From the NCBI GenBank assembly GCA_949130485.1, contig OX422194.1:5282699-5346698 (forward strand): DNA of 64,000 nucleotides, in the 5' to 3' direction. The stretch comes from Agelas oroides (lineage: Eukaryota > Porifera > Demospongiae > Agelasida > Agelasidae). Shown piece after piece: positions 1 through 11,639 of this stretch (its first letter is position 1; each line of letters begins with the position of its first letter). The position numbers and the translations under genes were made by a program. Below the pieces are notes generated by a model, which saw only the letters and a list, made by a program, of their open reading frames with translations, ran no database searches and was not told the origin of the DNA.

Positions 1-394
1 ACCCTTTTTAAAATTAGGCAAAGCAAGATTGCCCTAAAGCAAACCCTAATCCTGAAACTAGGAGTAACCCTGGTCCTGACTGTAACCCTGTTTATGTTTT
101 CGTTAACCTCCGCCGAAAGACTTCACCGCCACCTTAAGTAACCCCATAGCTACACATAGTGTGGAAGCCTAGCTAGGTTAGGGCAAAAGTGGAACAGAGA
201 ACAGGGAATCAGAGTTAGATGCACAGACCAACTCCTAATAATAAGGCCATTCCAACTTGCACTTTAGTTTCAGGTCCCTGCCCGTATCAGTTTTGAGATA
301 CACCATGAATTAAGGTCAAAGTTTACATTGTGCATGTGTCTTTTACTAACACGTGTACGTACGTACTCTTGTTCACCGGCTATCTAGTCGAGTC

Positions 395-1494
395 AGCAGG
401 GTGTAGATGTGGATATATGTTCGCCATTTCATCAAGATTGATCTCTTTGTCATAGTTGGATGTGTAGGAGTGCCAAAGATGTCATCCTTTCTTGGCCCAT
501 ACTTGCTCGCATAATATAGGTGTTCAGACGCCTCAGTATGCTGGCACTATGGCTCTCATTCGGAAGATGTAACTGCTAGCTGAAGAAGTGTTCCAACTTT
601 AGGAAAGTTAACTGGATCACAGTCTTTGATAGCAGCAGCTGATGTGGCTGGCCTTTTATCTGCTGGGATCTGTTTGTATCGCAACTTCCAGCAGGTGATT
701 TCTCGGATCACTAGCTCAGATGATGGTACATATACCAAGAGCATTGCTGACGTTGACTTTTTGGATACAGATCACAGTATGTACGAGCCCAAGAAGAGAT
801 GATGCAGTGATTGCCAGTGAAGAGAACTGCTTATCAAGGTTTGAGATTATGTGGTCAAGGAATGGGATGGCTGCATAAATAATCAAACACTGACTCAGCT
901 GTTGTATTACTGCGATGTTGCTGTCTCTGTGTTATGCGTGGCATACATGGGATACTTCCCACCTTAAACTTGTCAGCTCAAGGATTGGTCATATATCACC
1001 TGAAAAACCCTCATCAACTTTTCTGCGCTCATCCTATAGCTTGTATACAACACTTGATGCTATCAATCATAGCAATAAACTCTTGATCATATAGTATGAG
1101 CCTCAAGGATGTCCAGGGTTGTGCTTTGTAACTGGACAGTCACACCAGACAAACGGGAAAGGTACTCAGTCTGGTAGATTGTCAAGAACACAATAATGAA
1201 GTTGAATCTGGAAAGATGTTGCTGGGAGTCACTACGACTTGATGTGTTCCAGTCACTGTATAGAGATCTTCGTGTGTATGCCTGATAGAAATGTTGGTAT
1301 GCAGTGTGGTGCTCGGCCCAACGAGTCTTGCACAAATCTAGAAGGGCTTTCCACTTAGTCTCATGCACACTTGTTGCTCCATTGGACACAACCATTTCAA
1401 AGAGACCATTCCTCTTCAAAGTCAAGAAGGCAAGTCCAGCAAAAAAAGAATGGAGCGCTGATTGATGCATACAATTCTCTCTCTGATTATACAC
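395..1494 (-). pseudogene. Decayed hAT-type transposase (ZMYM1/THAP12-like)
   Basis: Minus-strand fragments read in the order expected of a hAT-family DDE transposase. At 1494-1087 a 135-residue stretch carries the CKTRWAEHH block typical of the ZMYM1/THAP12-like branch. At 744-556 the stretch containing IPADKRPATSAAAI and FPKVGTLLQLAVTSSE matches the region before the C-terminal hAT dimerisation domain. At 560-450 SASILRRLN and MRASMGQERMTSLALLHI match that dimerisation domain itself, followed by a shifted frame with INLDEMANIY at about 440-400. At least two frameshifts or stops separate the pieces, so no intact protein is made. Family identification comes from remembered motif patterns, not a search. 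The inverted repeats were not located. Confidence 0.7.
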
Positions 1495-2184
1495 CCTATG
1501 ATTTTGTTGGTCATTCTGATATTCCAGTTGAGAAGCATGCTAGTGACAAGAATAGTGAATCAAACCACCAGGGGTCAGACTGTGGAGAAGCGTACATCTG
1601 GGGACTGACATCACTACGATACTTGTAGTCACAGTGCTGAAATTGACACTCAAGCCTTCTGCTTTCAGTTACGCATGTATATCATACTCATTTCTCAGCA
1701 GACACCTCTAAGAAAGTCACAGTCACATGGTTGTTGACATACAAGCATTACATGGCCATAGCAAGCAGTTGGGCAGGTCAGGTTTAGGGCTGATCACTTT
1801 TCTGCAGACCAAACATGCACACAAGCACTTTGAACTAATAATACAATTGTAGATATACAAACCAGTAAGCAGTGCCATCTCTGAAAAGCTAGCCATCACT
1901 GGACAGATATCATTCGATAAAGTCAATGTTACATCAGGATTTTGCACTATCTACAGCCATTTCGGTTCACTCAATGGGCGTAATTCCTTCACTGCGACAA
2001 AGACAATGATGCTACATGTTGCCTACTGCTGGACAATGCATTTTCATCTGTCAATGTCACCAACCAAACCTTTATAATACACAGGTCTGTTCCCCAGAAT
2101 GGAGAATCTGAAGGATTTCAGATCAGTAGCAAGCTATGTGTCATGATGTGCACATGTACCACAGTAAGGCATAAGTTTTGCAAC
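1495..2184. other. No recognisable gene
   Basis: Only short unmatched ORFs are present. It may be the 5' part of the decayed hAT element to its left, but I see no motif that shows this. Confidence 0.4.
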
Positions 2185-2345
2185 CCACAGAGCTTTATGT
2201 CAACTTGTGAGTTCTGATGCATTGGTTACACTTGTAAATCTACTGAATACTTTAGGAAGAGCTGTAGAACATTTGGCTGGTTACCTTGCCAAAAAGTAAA
2301 AGTCAGCAGTCGAGGTCAAAGTACAACAGTCGCGAAGAGTTAAAA
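2185..2345 (+). repeat. Dispersed repeat, inverted match at 23310-23450
   Basis: Blocks such as GTTCTGATGCATTGG, AATCTACTGAATAC, AGGAAGAGCTGTA and GTCAGCAGT recur in reverse complement, in the same order, at 23310-23450. The two copies are diverged by scattered substitutions and small indels. No coding potential was seen. It is a fragment of an unclassified interspersed repeat. Confidence 0.65.
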
Positions 2346-2600
2346 TGTGCCGTTTCAAACTATAGTCTATCCCATCTGCCCATAACCGGTCTGTGGGCGG
2401 AGTTGCTCGAAGACTAAACGTAGACAGCAGTAGCTAACCAGGTGCAGCAGCAGCAATACTGGAGTGTGGGCAAGATAGAGAGTCTACTACTTCATGGAAG
2501 GCGAAGCTGGCTACAATCGGGATGCCGATGACGTTGTGCGACGAGCTGTGTGAAGCGGTTTGGGTGGGTTGGTCACGTAGCCGTTTTCGGTCGCTTCGTC

Positions 2601-2689
2601 GGTACTGTCACCGGAATTTTGGTCTCCCCCTGACCAAAATTTTCGGTGGAAAATTGGTCCCCCCAGACCAAAATTTCCGTGACAGTACC
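2601..2689. repeat. Near-perfect 89-bp palindrome (mini-foldback)
   Basis: GGTACTGTCAC at the left end is mirrored by GTGACAGTACC at the right end. Inside, both arms carry the ACCAAAATT core, and a short C-rich stretch occurs in each half. The whole segment can fold into one hairpin. A diverged relative (GGACCAAAATTCATG) lies at about 12656-12705. It resembles a very short non-autonomous DNA transposon. Confidence 0.7.
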
Positions 2690-2854
2690 ACGCCATCGCT
2701 ATGGCTGCAGTTGCACTGTAGTATGTTAAGCCTCGTGGTGTGGTAACCCATGAATAGATTTCACGCAAAAATCCGCAATTATAAAAGTACCGGTGTCATA
2801 CTTGAAAGTTTGAGGCCCCCTAATCTCCTGGTAAATGGGGCCCCCACCATGAAC

Positions 2855-3477
2855 TAGCCTCGTACCCAGGCCACGTGGGAGGAGGGAAAAGTGGCCTGGT
2901 ATCCACTGTTTGCGCATGCGCGAAAAACCCCATGATTTCATGGGGTATCGTATACCATCGTTTACGAACCGTTAATCTTTACTGTATAGCTCCGAAGCAC
3001 GTCCGTCTCGCGAACAAAAGCGAGGACTTTGATAAAGCGCTCAAGTTCGCTCTTTGTTGTATTGGAAAGGGAGATTTCGCGTTGAAAGCAGACCAGCTGG
3101 ATGCGATCAAATACATCTACGATGGTAAAGACGTACTCCTGTGGCTACCCACGGGATTTGGGAAGTCCATCTGCTACGAGACTCTGCCGTTTGTTTTCAA
3201 CTACAAGCACAGTAACGGTGGAACCGGCGGTGGTTGTAGCGTAGTCCTTGTCGTGTCACCCCTTGTGTCTCTGATAATGGAACCCATCGCCGCGTAAACA
3301 CGGCTGCCACACTGCAAGCCGTATATCTAGTTTGGTTATTTCTCCGCATAACAACTACGTGTAACTTGTCCATAATCGGACTCGTTCGCGGAAGATTTCC
3401 GGAATCGTTCGCGCATGCGCAAACAGTGGATACCAGGCCACTTTTCCCTCCTCCCACGTGGCCTGGGTACGAGGCTA
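2855..3477. mobile_element. TIR element carrying a RecQ-helicase fragment
   Basis: Terminal inverted repeats of roughly 70 bp begin TAGCCTCGTACCCAGGCCAC at 2855 and end with the complementary sequence at 3477. The arms run inward through a TGCGCATGCGC-like block at about 2911-2923 and 3410-3423. Between the arms sits a fragment of a RecQ-type helicase gene, so the element looks like a pack-type transposon that captured host or transposon coding sequence. The outer motif is shared with many short palindromes in this window. Confidence 0.7.
3040..3297 (+). pseudogene. RecQ-like DNA helicase fragment
   Basis: The reading frame contains the start of a superfamily-2 RecQ helicase core: a Q-motif-like ADQLDAIKYIYDGKDV, Walker A motif LPTGFGKS with the following CYE, and the motif Ia-like VVSPLVSLI. 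The DEAH box, motifs III-VI and all C-terminal domains are absent. The frame stops at 3297, shortly after motif Ia. ATP-dependent 3'-5' DNA unwinding is the known family activity; this fragment cannot perform it. It lies wholly between inverted repeats and appears to be a captured piece. Confidence 0.75.
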
Positions 3478-4068
3478 ACTATGAACCTGGGGCACCCCTT
3501 TCGGCGTTCGCTGTTACACTCCGTCAGTACGTGTCAATGCCTGCCATTCCAGTGTAAAAGGTGCCAAAGCATCAATGCATCATGCAAGGGACTGAGAAGG
3601 AAGTCTGATTTACACAAGGCTACATTTTTGCTTATGGCATGACTACTTTAATAGGGCATCGGTTTCGAAAAGCCGCAAGATAATTGTAAGGACGAGAAAG
3701 CTGCGAAAGTGACCTGAAGTTTTCCTAGCTGTCGTTTGTATTCATGCAGTTATGTGACATGCATTACAAATTTTATTGTAGTTTTGTAATTCTATTTTAA
3801 TTAATTTTTTTACTTAACTGCGGCGCCTATTTTGCCCATCTTAGACTACCAGTAGTATACTTAGCTAGCTATAGGTGCTTAGTTATCGACATTGTGAACA
3901 AAAATGGAGTACAGAAATTAGTAGGCCCACTCGATCCTCGATCCTCGGTCTCTTCTCCTCTGCACTTCGATCCTCGGTCTCTCTACTATGGAAAGGGGCC
4001 CTGCATTGCATGGAGTTTAATCTAGTAGCAGCCTATCTCACCAGTAGTATGTAGGCAGTTTGATAGAA

Positions 4069-4115
4069 CGGGGCCGGGGGGGGGGGGGGGGGGGGGGAGG
4101 GGGGGAGGGGGGGCG
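4069..4115 (+). repeat. G-rich tract with a 22-base G run
   Basis: An uninterrupted run of 22 G residues (4076-4097) is followed by further G runs separated by single A residues. The strand could form G-quadruplexes. It lies near the right end of the element at 2785-4160. The exact length may be unreliable because homopolymers are error-prone in sequencing. Confidence 0.9.
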
Positions 4116-4160
4116 GCGATTAATTAAGGGAGCCCCCATTTTACTATGACACCGGTACTT

Positions 4161-5847
4161 ATATCCCGAGTTTACAGTATGCACTTCACCAGCTGTCCTT
4201 TCCATTTATTTGAGGCCAGGTACTTCTTTTCACTAGTTAATACAAACTTACACAAACTAGCTACTATGCTTACTGTGCAGCACAGCCTTTCCCTTCTCTT
4301 CGTAGGCCTTGATAATTTGCATAGTGTTGGTCAAAGTTTATTAACACGTGTGCGCATACGCGTAACTGGTGCTTTTATAGCACTCGCCGAAATCGAGACC
4401 AGCAGTTTCACGAAACGCTAGTACCAAGTGACCGAAGGTGAGGGGTCTTAGTTGTAGCACCAAAGCCTATTATGCTGCCAGTAGGATGTAACAACAACTG
4501 GAGGCGATCAACTGAGCCTGGAAACGAGGCTTGTTAAATAAGAAGGTTTTGTTGATTGTCTTGTGTTTTGATTTGTACTTTGTGCAGGGGTTCATGGATG
4601 GGTAGATAGAAGCCATGTAGTGACAAGCGACAGTAATGATGCCAGAATAAGTAAAAGTTGAGGACAGACAGTACAGCTGAGTAGCAACGTTAGATGATGA
4701 TTTCAAACTCCTTAGGAGCTGCATGCAATGTTCTGGATGCTGCATGTAAAGTTATTGCCAAACTCATTACATATGTTATTATGTCTATGAATTTTAATAA
4801 CCACTAGTATGTATCAGCTGCACTGCCCACTTTTGTGCATTGCAAGTGACAAAATGCTGAGTGGGGACATGGGAATGAATGGTTACCGACAACTGTATGG
4901 TATTGTCAGTTGCTTAGGCACGTAAATCTAGCATGCCATCAGTTCTGAATTTGAGTGACTACATATCCTGTCTCCACGTCATGCTCCACTTACAGTTTTG
5001 ATCACTTGCATAATGACAACATGAAATGACATATTAAGAAGCTACAAACTTTCCTTATCCATGGAACAATGTGATAATATGAAGACAGACGAATCATTGC
5101 CAAATGCCCTACCGTTTATAAGTGGTCCACTAGCCTCGTTGCCATTGAGAATAACCGCTGTCCAAACAAATATGGTTGCAGATATGCACCTGTTTGTTCA
5201 TGGAGGACTAGCAGCTGAATGCGAAACGCGGGCGTAAGCTAGCGGTTTACGCCGCTGCGACGTAGGACACGCGTAAATAAATCGCTATTTCAGGGGCGCT
5301 TTTTCGTGGTAAAATGCAGCGATGTTACAAATATCCGCCCACCCCCTTGTCTGAGCACAAAGTAATGTGTACCGCCCACGGGCCCTTTTTCGCGAGACTA
5401 CGGTAGTTCTAAGTGTGTTTCACGCAATATCCTCTTGTCATAAGCTACACACAATCATGCCTAAGCTAATCCAAGAATGAAGAGAGTGGGTAAAACATTT
5501 TGTTATCTCTTGGGTAACAAAATTTAGGCCTATTGTACTAGAGGTATGGGTGAGCGAATCAATGATCATGCTGTTGTGGTGATGTCAATTTTATATGACA
5601 ATATAGGAAGCTACAATCAGGCAATAAATTTCATACCATAATTATATACTGTACACTTGAAAACTGTTTTTTCCTACACACCATGCATTGCTGCCAGCAT
5701 TATAGAAGTAACTCTGGAAGTAGGTTACCACCTTGATGTGATGGTGATGGTTCTCATACTGCAGTTGTAGTGTCTGCATAGTACATGTGTTGTCTCAGTA
5801 CAGCATCTTCAAATTTTAGGTGCCACTAGCTGTAATCATACTTAGTA
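4161..5847. other. Non-coding stretch, one small GC-rich hairpin
   Basis: No supported gene. A small hairpin with GGCGTAA and TTTACGCC arms lies near 5228-5256 within a locally GC-rich patch (5220-5400). The remainder is AT-rich sequence with short unmatched ORFs. Confidence 0.5.
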
Positions 5848-6857
5848 GCTATCAGAGAGTCGGTAGACTCTCTATGTAGGGATGGCGCCGACGCGCAATA
5901 TATGCAATACTTAAGCAAAAGCCGTATAACTTCACCACAAACACGCTAAAAGCTTATTTAAGCGCCCAGGCTTCCTCTTTGAGTGGCTTTGTGATCAGCA
6001 AGACTCATATAAGTGGCCAAAAGCCACGCGGAAGACAGCTAAACGAAAAAGTGTGCGGTAGCAAAAGTGCCATTTTTCGTATTCTTTCTTTCTTTCTTTC
6101 TTGTTAAGACCACTATGTTCAACAACGATTTCGGTGCACCGTCATTTTAGCACGAAACTGATGCTTATCACAGCGCGGAGCTCTACGACCACTCAGCGTC
6201 TTCATAGCTTCAAATTCACCCTGGTCAATAAAAGCGATTCACAACACTCTGTGGTTGCTGTCCGTTGCGAAGGACGCCATTTTCTAATTTTGTACGCATG
6301 CGCACATGTAGTCTCGTTCCCAGACCAAATACCACAATCATTGGCCTGAGAATTAGAACGAGACGAGTGCACAAGCGAAATCGCGAGTTGACCACGCGCA
6401 CGGCTGGCACGGTCTCTTCCCGTAGTCGTGGGCAAGCTTTATGAACACCACGTAGGTAAGACGCTACATTCAGCTGCCAACTTATTGCTACACTAAATAA
6501 AGTAGCTACTCACAGCTTTAGTAAACTATGATGGTCAGTTGTCAGTGTCTGCTGCAGCTGGTCAGTCGTCATGTGATCGAAATTCAGGAGATTGGTCTCA
6601 AAAAGTTTGGTACGGAGCTCCGGAGAGTGGTTGGCCTTCATCAGATTCTAACTGGCAATGATATTACATGCTTGAAACCACTACTAAATTGCCAATGCCG
6701 TTTTAAGTTCTGAGGTTGTGGTTACACTTGAAAGAAATATTCTTCTTAATAGGCTTTATAGGTCTAACTGTAACCATAGATGATAAAGCACTGAAACTGT
6801 TCGTAGCTCTATTGTCTATGCTGTAACTGAGATTAACATTAAAAAAAAGTACAGAAA
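5848..6857 (+). repeat. Long dispersed repeat, copy 1 (pairs with 20853-21806)
   Basis: From GCTATCAGAGAGTCGGTAGA onward this sequence closely matches 20853 and following for about 600 bp, then more loosely up to the MITE at 6858. It begins with a perfect hairpin (AGAGAGTC-GGTA-GACTCTCT) and contains a TTTC microsatellite at about 6080-6102. Both copies end in the same foldback MITE, so the MITE was probably present before the copies spread, or is part of the element. Small ORFs are shared by the copies but match no family I recognise. Confidence 0.8.
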
Positions 6858-7131
6858 CAAGACTTAAAAAACATTAAAAATGTAAAAAGATGTAGGGATG
6901 GCATGCCAAAAAGTATGCAAACAAGGTAGGGATGATATAATAGTGAAGGTAAATTTACAAAGTCCGATCCCTACATCTTTCCACATTACAGTTGCAAACT
7001 AGTGTGAAAACGATGCAGGGATGAGGCTTTGTATATTTACCTTCACTATTATATCATCCCTACCTTGTTTGCATACTTTTTGGCATGCCATCCCTACATT
7101 TTTTTACATTTTTAATGTTTTTTAAGTCTTG
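6858..7131. mobile_element. Foldback MITE, 274 bp
   Basis: Inverted arms of about 95 bp start CAAGACTTAAAAAACATTAA. They carry the internal blocks AGATGTAGGGATGGCATGCC and AAAAAGTATGCAAACAAGG and end in the complementary sequence at 7131. A longer relative with the same arms occupies 21807-22469. No coding capacity. Confidence 0.85.
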
Positions 7132-7194
7132 TATAAATAGGAACCATCCAAAATTGTTTAGTTCTTCAGGTGAATACTGTAAGTGCATGACAGT

Positions 7195-7585
7195 AGGCAT
7201 TACTCCTCTGGCACCACAAGAAGGTGCAGTAACAGAACAGTAAGTTGACAGAGTGTTTGTGTACACCACAGGATGCTGGTACAATTACAGTGAATTTTTT
7301 TTTGCATGAGTAAACTGGTGTGCTGATGTGTGGATAAATCACACAAGTAAACTTGGCACCCACAATCACCATAACTCTGCCAACTTATTGTTATGTTACT
7401 GCATCTTCTTGTGGTGCCAGAGGTGCCTCTATTGCAGCTATATTGTGCCAGGTTTACTTGTGTGATTTATCCACACATCATCTAGTTAGCTACATCAGCA
7501 CACCAGTTTATACTCATGCAAAAAACAACAACAACCTTTCTTCACTGTAATTATACTAACATCCCGTGGTGTACACAAACACTAT
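7195..7585. repeat. Interrupted foldback repeat
   Basis: The left arm (GTGTACACCACAGGATG, GTGTGCTGATGTGTGGATAA, CACAAGTAAACTTGGCAC) is mirrored on the right, where small insertions separate the same blocks. A second block, CTTCTTGTGGTGCCAGAGG, also occurs in opposite orientation in each half. The structure is a decayed inverted-repeat element with no recognisable protein. Confidence 0.7.
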
Positions 7586-7900
7586 GCTGTACCATGTGTG
7601 GATCTGTGAGATTTAGACACCATGGATGTGCAAATGGTTAGGAAACTGATCTAGTAATGCATATTGTACTAACATTCAGTGTTATTTTACTACTTGGAGA
7701 CAAGACTGACTGACACCCAACGGGCACAATTAGAATTAGTTTAATGCATGCTTTAGCTAGTGCTGAGGAGTGAATACTTACTATTTATCATTGCAGTCAT
7801 ATTTGGATAATGCAAGCACATATCTGGTTTATTTAGGTAATCAGAGACAGCTCACAGATCGGTTTCTAGCTCAAGTCGCGTTCCCAGGCCATGCCACTTA

Positions 7901-8270
7901 TACCGTAGTGTCCCGCAAATACGCCCCCCCTTTTGCAACCTTAGCCTTAGTACAAAGCGCAGGGGGTCTTATACGCGGGATGCGACATTTTCTCTCGCGA
8001 TTACGCCCTCCCTTCCGGTGCCCCGCCCACAACTTCGTGTCCAGATAGAAGAAGAGAACGCATTTGACGACTTTGCAGTTGCCATCTGGAACGATGTTAT
8101 TTATACACCTCATAGTTGTCAGTAAATTTTGGTAACAGCCATATATGGTTGGGGGGGCTTATGGGCGGGATAAAAATACCTCTGCAAGACTTTGCGCTAA
8201 AAATGCAGGGGGGGGGGGGGGGTGGGGGGTTTATGCGCGAGGGGGGGCGTATTTGCGGGACGCTACGGTA
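7901..8270. mobile_element. 370-bp MITE with TACCGTAG ends, next to the gene start
   Basis: The left end TACCGTAGTGTCCCGCAAAT and the right end in reverse complement differ by one base in the first 20 and continue into ACGCCCCCCC. If the terminal TA is read as a duplicated target, the ends are CCGTAG, as for Tc1/mariner-type insertions. Inside is a run of 15 G residues at 8208-8222. The element ends 170 bp before the receptor start codon and may lie within its promoter or 5' UTR. Confidence 0.75.
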
Positions 8271-8439
8271 CTCATGTAGAAGGTTATTCGGTTCTAGCTA
8301 ACAGATTCGTAAAAGTACTGCATCTTCTATTGGGGGCCCCTATTTCTGTAACCGAGGGGATCCACCTGTCACGCGCGTTCAATTACGTAAGATTATACCG
8401 GTTCTTTTGACAAGTTACTGACTGACCCGATGAAGTGAG

Positions 8440-8515
8440 ATGATGGGAAAGACTGTACTGTTTGCTGCGTCGCTGTTCTTGTGCTGCTGGTCTTGGAGCG
8501 TGTGCGCACAACAAG
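8440..8515 (+). CDS. Receptor exon 1: signal peptide
   Basis: Start codon ATG at 8440 (a second in-frame ATG follows at 8443). The 25 codons encode a classical secretory signal: basic n-region (GK), hydrophobic core VLFAASLFLCCW, and a small-residue cleavage site VCA before QQ. The exon ends in phase 1 with the last G at 8515 and a GTTAGC donor. This phase matches the next supported exon at 11292, where it completes a Gly codon. An upstream ATG at 8430 meets a TGA at once. The signal directs the receptor ectodomain to the ER and cell surface. The transcription start was not identified. Confidence 0.8.
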
Positions 8516-11291
8516 GTTAGCGACACGACCAGTGTAACAAACGTAAGGAAGGGCCGGGGCATAAATTCATTGGTTACTAGTAGCTATGCCATGCATACGA
8601 GGAGTTACTCCTCTAGATGGTTTATATAATATCCGAGGCGCAATTTATATCTCATTGAGACAGTAAATGTAAACGATTCTGGTACATCAAGCAAGTTTAG
8701 TAGTGTACAAGGCCATGATATAAACAAAATGTGCACTTTCCATGACTTTCATGGGCCACTTCACTTCCTCAATAAGGTCGGTTGGTCAATTAAGATAAAA
8801 TAATTAGTTGTATAATTGCCTGTTGCATAACATGATCATTCCAACACAACATCACTTTCTCCACGAGTTGTTTGCAAACTGAGATCTAACTTATCAGGGA
8901 TCTCTCCATACGTGCTTGATCACACACACTTCAGTACTTTCCGCTAATTACAACTGTTGAGCAGTGTTTAGTAAACTGGCATCTATCTTGTAAGAATGCT
9001 GCAACAACACATAGCAACTCTGAAGACGTCATTTTTTTCAGTTCTTCAAACAAATTTATGGGTCGCTGTGCAACATAATATCAATTTGAAGTGGCCTAAT
9101 TGGAGTATATTACCCTTTACACCCAGCTGTTCCTCCAATGAAAGACATGAGGTAAAATTCTTATTAAAGGTGCGTATAGGATGACTGCACAGATAATAGA
9201 GTTACAAGGTATGCATTAGAGACCTGAAGAAATGGACAAGCTTTTGCAAATAGTGTATCCATTTCACTGTTATATAGCTGTTTGTCACCGATCAAACCGG
9301 GTTACTTAGCTACAGCCATGCCCTTGTGTAAGAGTTAGACTGGTTATTGCAGTTGCACCATGGACTTCATCTGCCCAATTCTACCTTTTGTTACCTAGGG
9401 GAGCTAAGGCTTCTTAAGCCATTGTCTCCAAGACACCGATGTCTAATATAAATGTTTGGGCCGTACCTGAGTAAGCCACACAGCAAGTTGAATGGTGGAT
9501 TGTCTCAGATAGATGTAAGATAAGTAGGGATGACATGGGCACCAATAAAAACAAAAAGCCATAGAAACATGACCATAAATATTTTATCTAAGCGCCTTTA
9601 TCTTGGAGTGTAGTACAGTAGTCACACCTCATTCCCAGCATTGAGGAAAGAGCTCGAGCTCGGGAATGAAGCTACAGAGTATGATCAAACTCATGTAAAA
9701 GGATGGCTCAGAAAAAATGGCTGCTGAATTAAATGTGTACTAAGTTAAAAGTCTTCTATAACTCTTAATGTAGTGAAAGGCCTTTATTAACCATACCAGA
9801 CATTTTTGAATATAATATTATTATAACAGAACTGTTAAATTATGTTTCTAGGGAGTGTCACACTGTCAGGGTACTTTTTTCTTCATCAGCCAGAACAAAG
9901 CCATTGCATCCTTGAAGAAACAGTATGTACTATGTGGCATATTGTATTCACCACAGTGTTCTCAAAGAACTTATAGCAATTTCAAAGCACTTGTTTGCGA
10001 CTGCAATACACGCATTTATAATCATGTCACCAGAAGTTCAACTGTACACATTTGGATTTGGTCGAGTCGAGGTAGAGGGGGCGTATAATTTCTCAGGACT
10101 TAATTAACCCAACTATTGTTGGACAGGGGTTAAGTCATTGTAACTACTCTGGTTTCTAGTAATGGAGTCACATGCTAGCAAGTTGAAGTGGAGAGGTGGA
10201 TTTTCTTTATCAGAGAGTTGGTCAATATGGTGGAATGGCAGGGGCATGCACACATTTTAAGTCACAACTTTTTTCAAATAAAGTTCCGGTCATGCCCCTT
10301 GGTGGGATACTCTGTGAGAGTAGGCAAACCAAAGAACTATTTCTAGAAGTTCTGTTAATGTATAGCACATTAGCGGAACTACTGTAGTAAGAACCTTTGT
10401 ATGGAATGATACTTACTGAGCCTTCCTAGGCAGTGCTCTGCTACTGTCTCTGTAAAGCACAATCACATTAATAGGTATGGCTGGAATGTTCAATTGCTGC
10501 TTTGAATATCATCAAAAAGCTATGAATTAATACCACAAAAAGTATAAAAATTGACCACAAATACCTTACTAAGTACATTACTTTCATCTTTTATTATGCG
10601 ATGAACCATTAAATAAATGGCTGCTGCATTAAATGTATACGTACAAATAGTATGTTCATTGTCTGATTAAGTTCCCAGGTTTTGGCTGGCTAGTTCAATT
10701 TGTCAAATTTATGAGCCATGCCAGTCATTTTCTAATGTTTCCATGCACGAGTAACTGGACGAGTAACTGGACTGTTTTAATTTATGTTCCGGGCCAGCAT
10801 TGCTGAATTAAGCACCACACTGTTAAATAGTTGCTAAAGCTATTACAAACATGAAGAAGCACTGTCTTCTATGGGGTATTGCATCCACTACATGGGGTTC
10901 TTACTGTGATTCTCAAGCACTCCCAGGCCCATATATAGCCTTGTTCCCATGACATGTTGGAGGGAGGTAGTCTGGTAGTCACTGTTTGCACCTGTAGTTG
11001 GCTGTAAATCCATTTCCAGAAACTTGTGGATAAAATCATTGGTTATGTACACCTTGTACCTAAGCTCTTTCCTACATCTTATGCATAAATTAGAATGTTC
11101 AATCATCATACGGTTAGAGAACATTTGCTTTTGAACTCACTACTCTGAGGCTTGCTCAGGCTCACAAGGTTGTATGTAATCCAAAACCTTTCATCCACCT
11201 TAATATGTGTTGTGATGGTGTATGTATCACACATCTGTATAGCAGAAGTTAATATAAAGTTTATGATTTGTGCATTTGTCACATGCTACAG
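8516..11291 (+). other. Receptor intron 1
   Basis: 2776 bp between donor GTTAGC and acceptor GCTACAG. I see no gene inside. A palindromic GAGCTCGAGCTC occurs near 9650 and remnants of the CCTCATTCCCAG repeat are visible. The last 45 bp resemble the intron end preceding exon A' at 27891, indicating shared ancestry. Confidence 0.65.
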
Positions 11292-11639
11292 GTATTACAT
11301 TAATTCTGAGCAGTGTGCAGTACACCAACAACAGTGTTGTGACCATCACGGATGTTGGAACTGGTAGTGCTGCTCTGCTCTGTACAACTACTAACACATC
11401 CTGCTGTTCATCTGGAAATCCTGCAACTCAGTGGTACTTTCCCAATGGAACTCAGGTCCCAAACCTTGGTAGCTCACCGCCTAGCATGACATTCTCCAGA
11501 ACAAGGTCAACTTCTCCAGCAGCAGTACGTCTCAACCGTAACCCTGAGGCTACCACAACAGGAGTCTTCCAATGTGACATACCTGATGACAGTGGAGACC
11601 TTCAGAGCATCTATGTGGGGATATATAATGCCACCACAG
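11292..11639 (+). CDS. Receptor exon 2: Ig-like domain A
   Basis: One phase 1-1 exon of 116 codons encoding an Ig-type domain. The first-sheet cysteine is in ALLCTT, the core tryptophan in TQWYFPNG, and the second cysteine in GVFQCDI. An additional CC pair after the first cysteine (NTSCCSS) is unusual and is partly kept in A' (GCC). Several N-x-S/T sequons suggest N-glycosylation. Acceptor GCTACAG and donor GTGAGT are canonical. Closely related to exon A' at 27891: about two thirds of residues agree in the first 30 and in the C-terminal GDLQSIYVGIY block. Confidence 0.85.

Larger units (their letters stand above)
2785..4160. mobile_element. Inverted-repeat element with AAGTACCGGTGTCATA ends
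   Basis: The left end reads AAGTACCGGTGTCATA. The right end, in reverse complement, reads the same 16 bases and then GTAAAATGGGGG; a matching GTAAATGGGG block lies a little further in on the left side. The pair encloses about 1.38 kb that includes a second nested inverted-repeat element at 2855-3477 and the G-rich tract at 4069-4115. No transposase is recognisable, so it is non-autonomous or internally deleted. Confidence 0.55.

Noticed and set aside
1-130. AACCCTAA-like words suggesting a telomere
   Set aside because: The words are irregular and few, with no tandem array; this is ordinary degenerate repeat sequence.
3366-3557. ORF with SFAHAQ-type sequence after the RecQ fragment
   Set aside because: It is translation of the terminal inverted repeat, not an independent gene.
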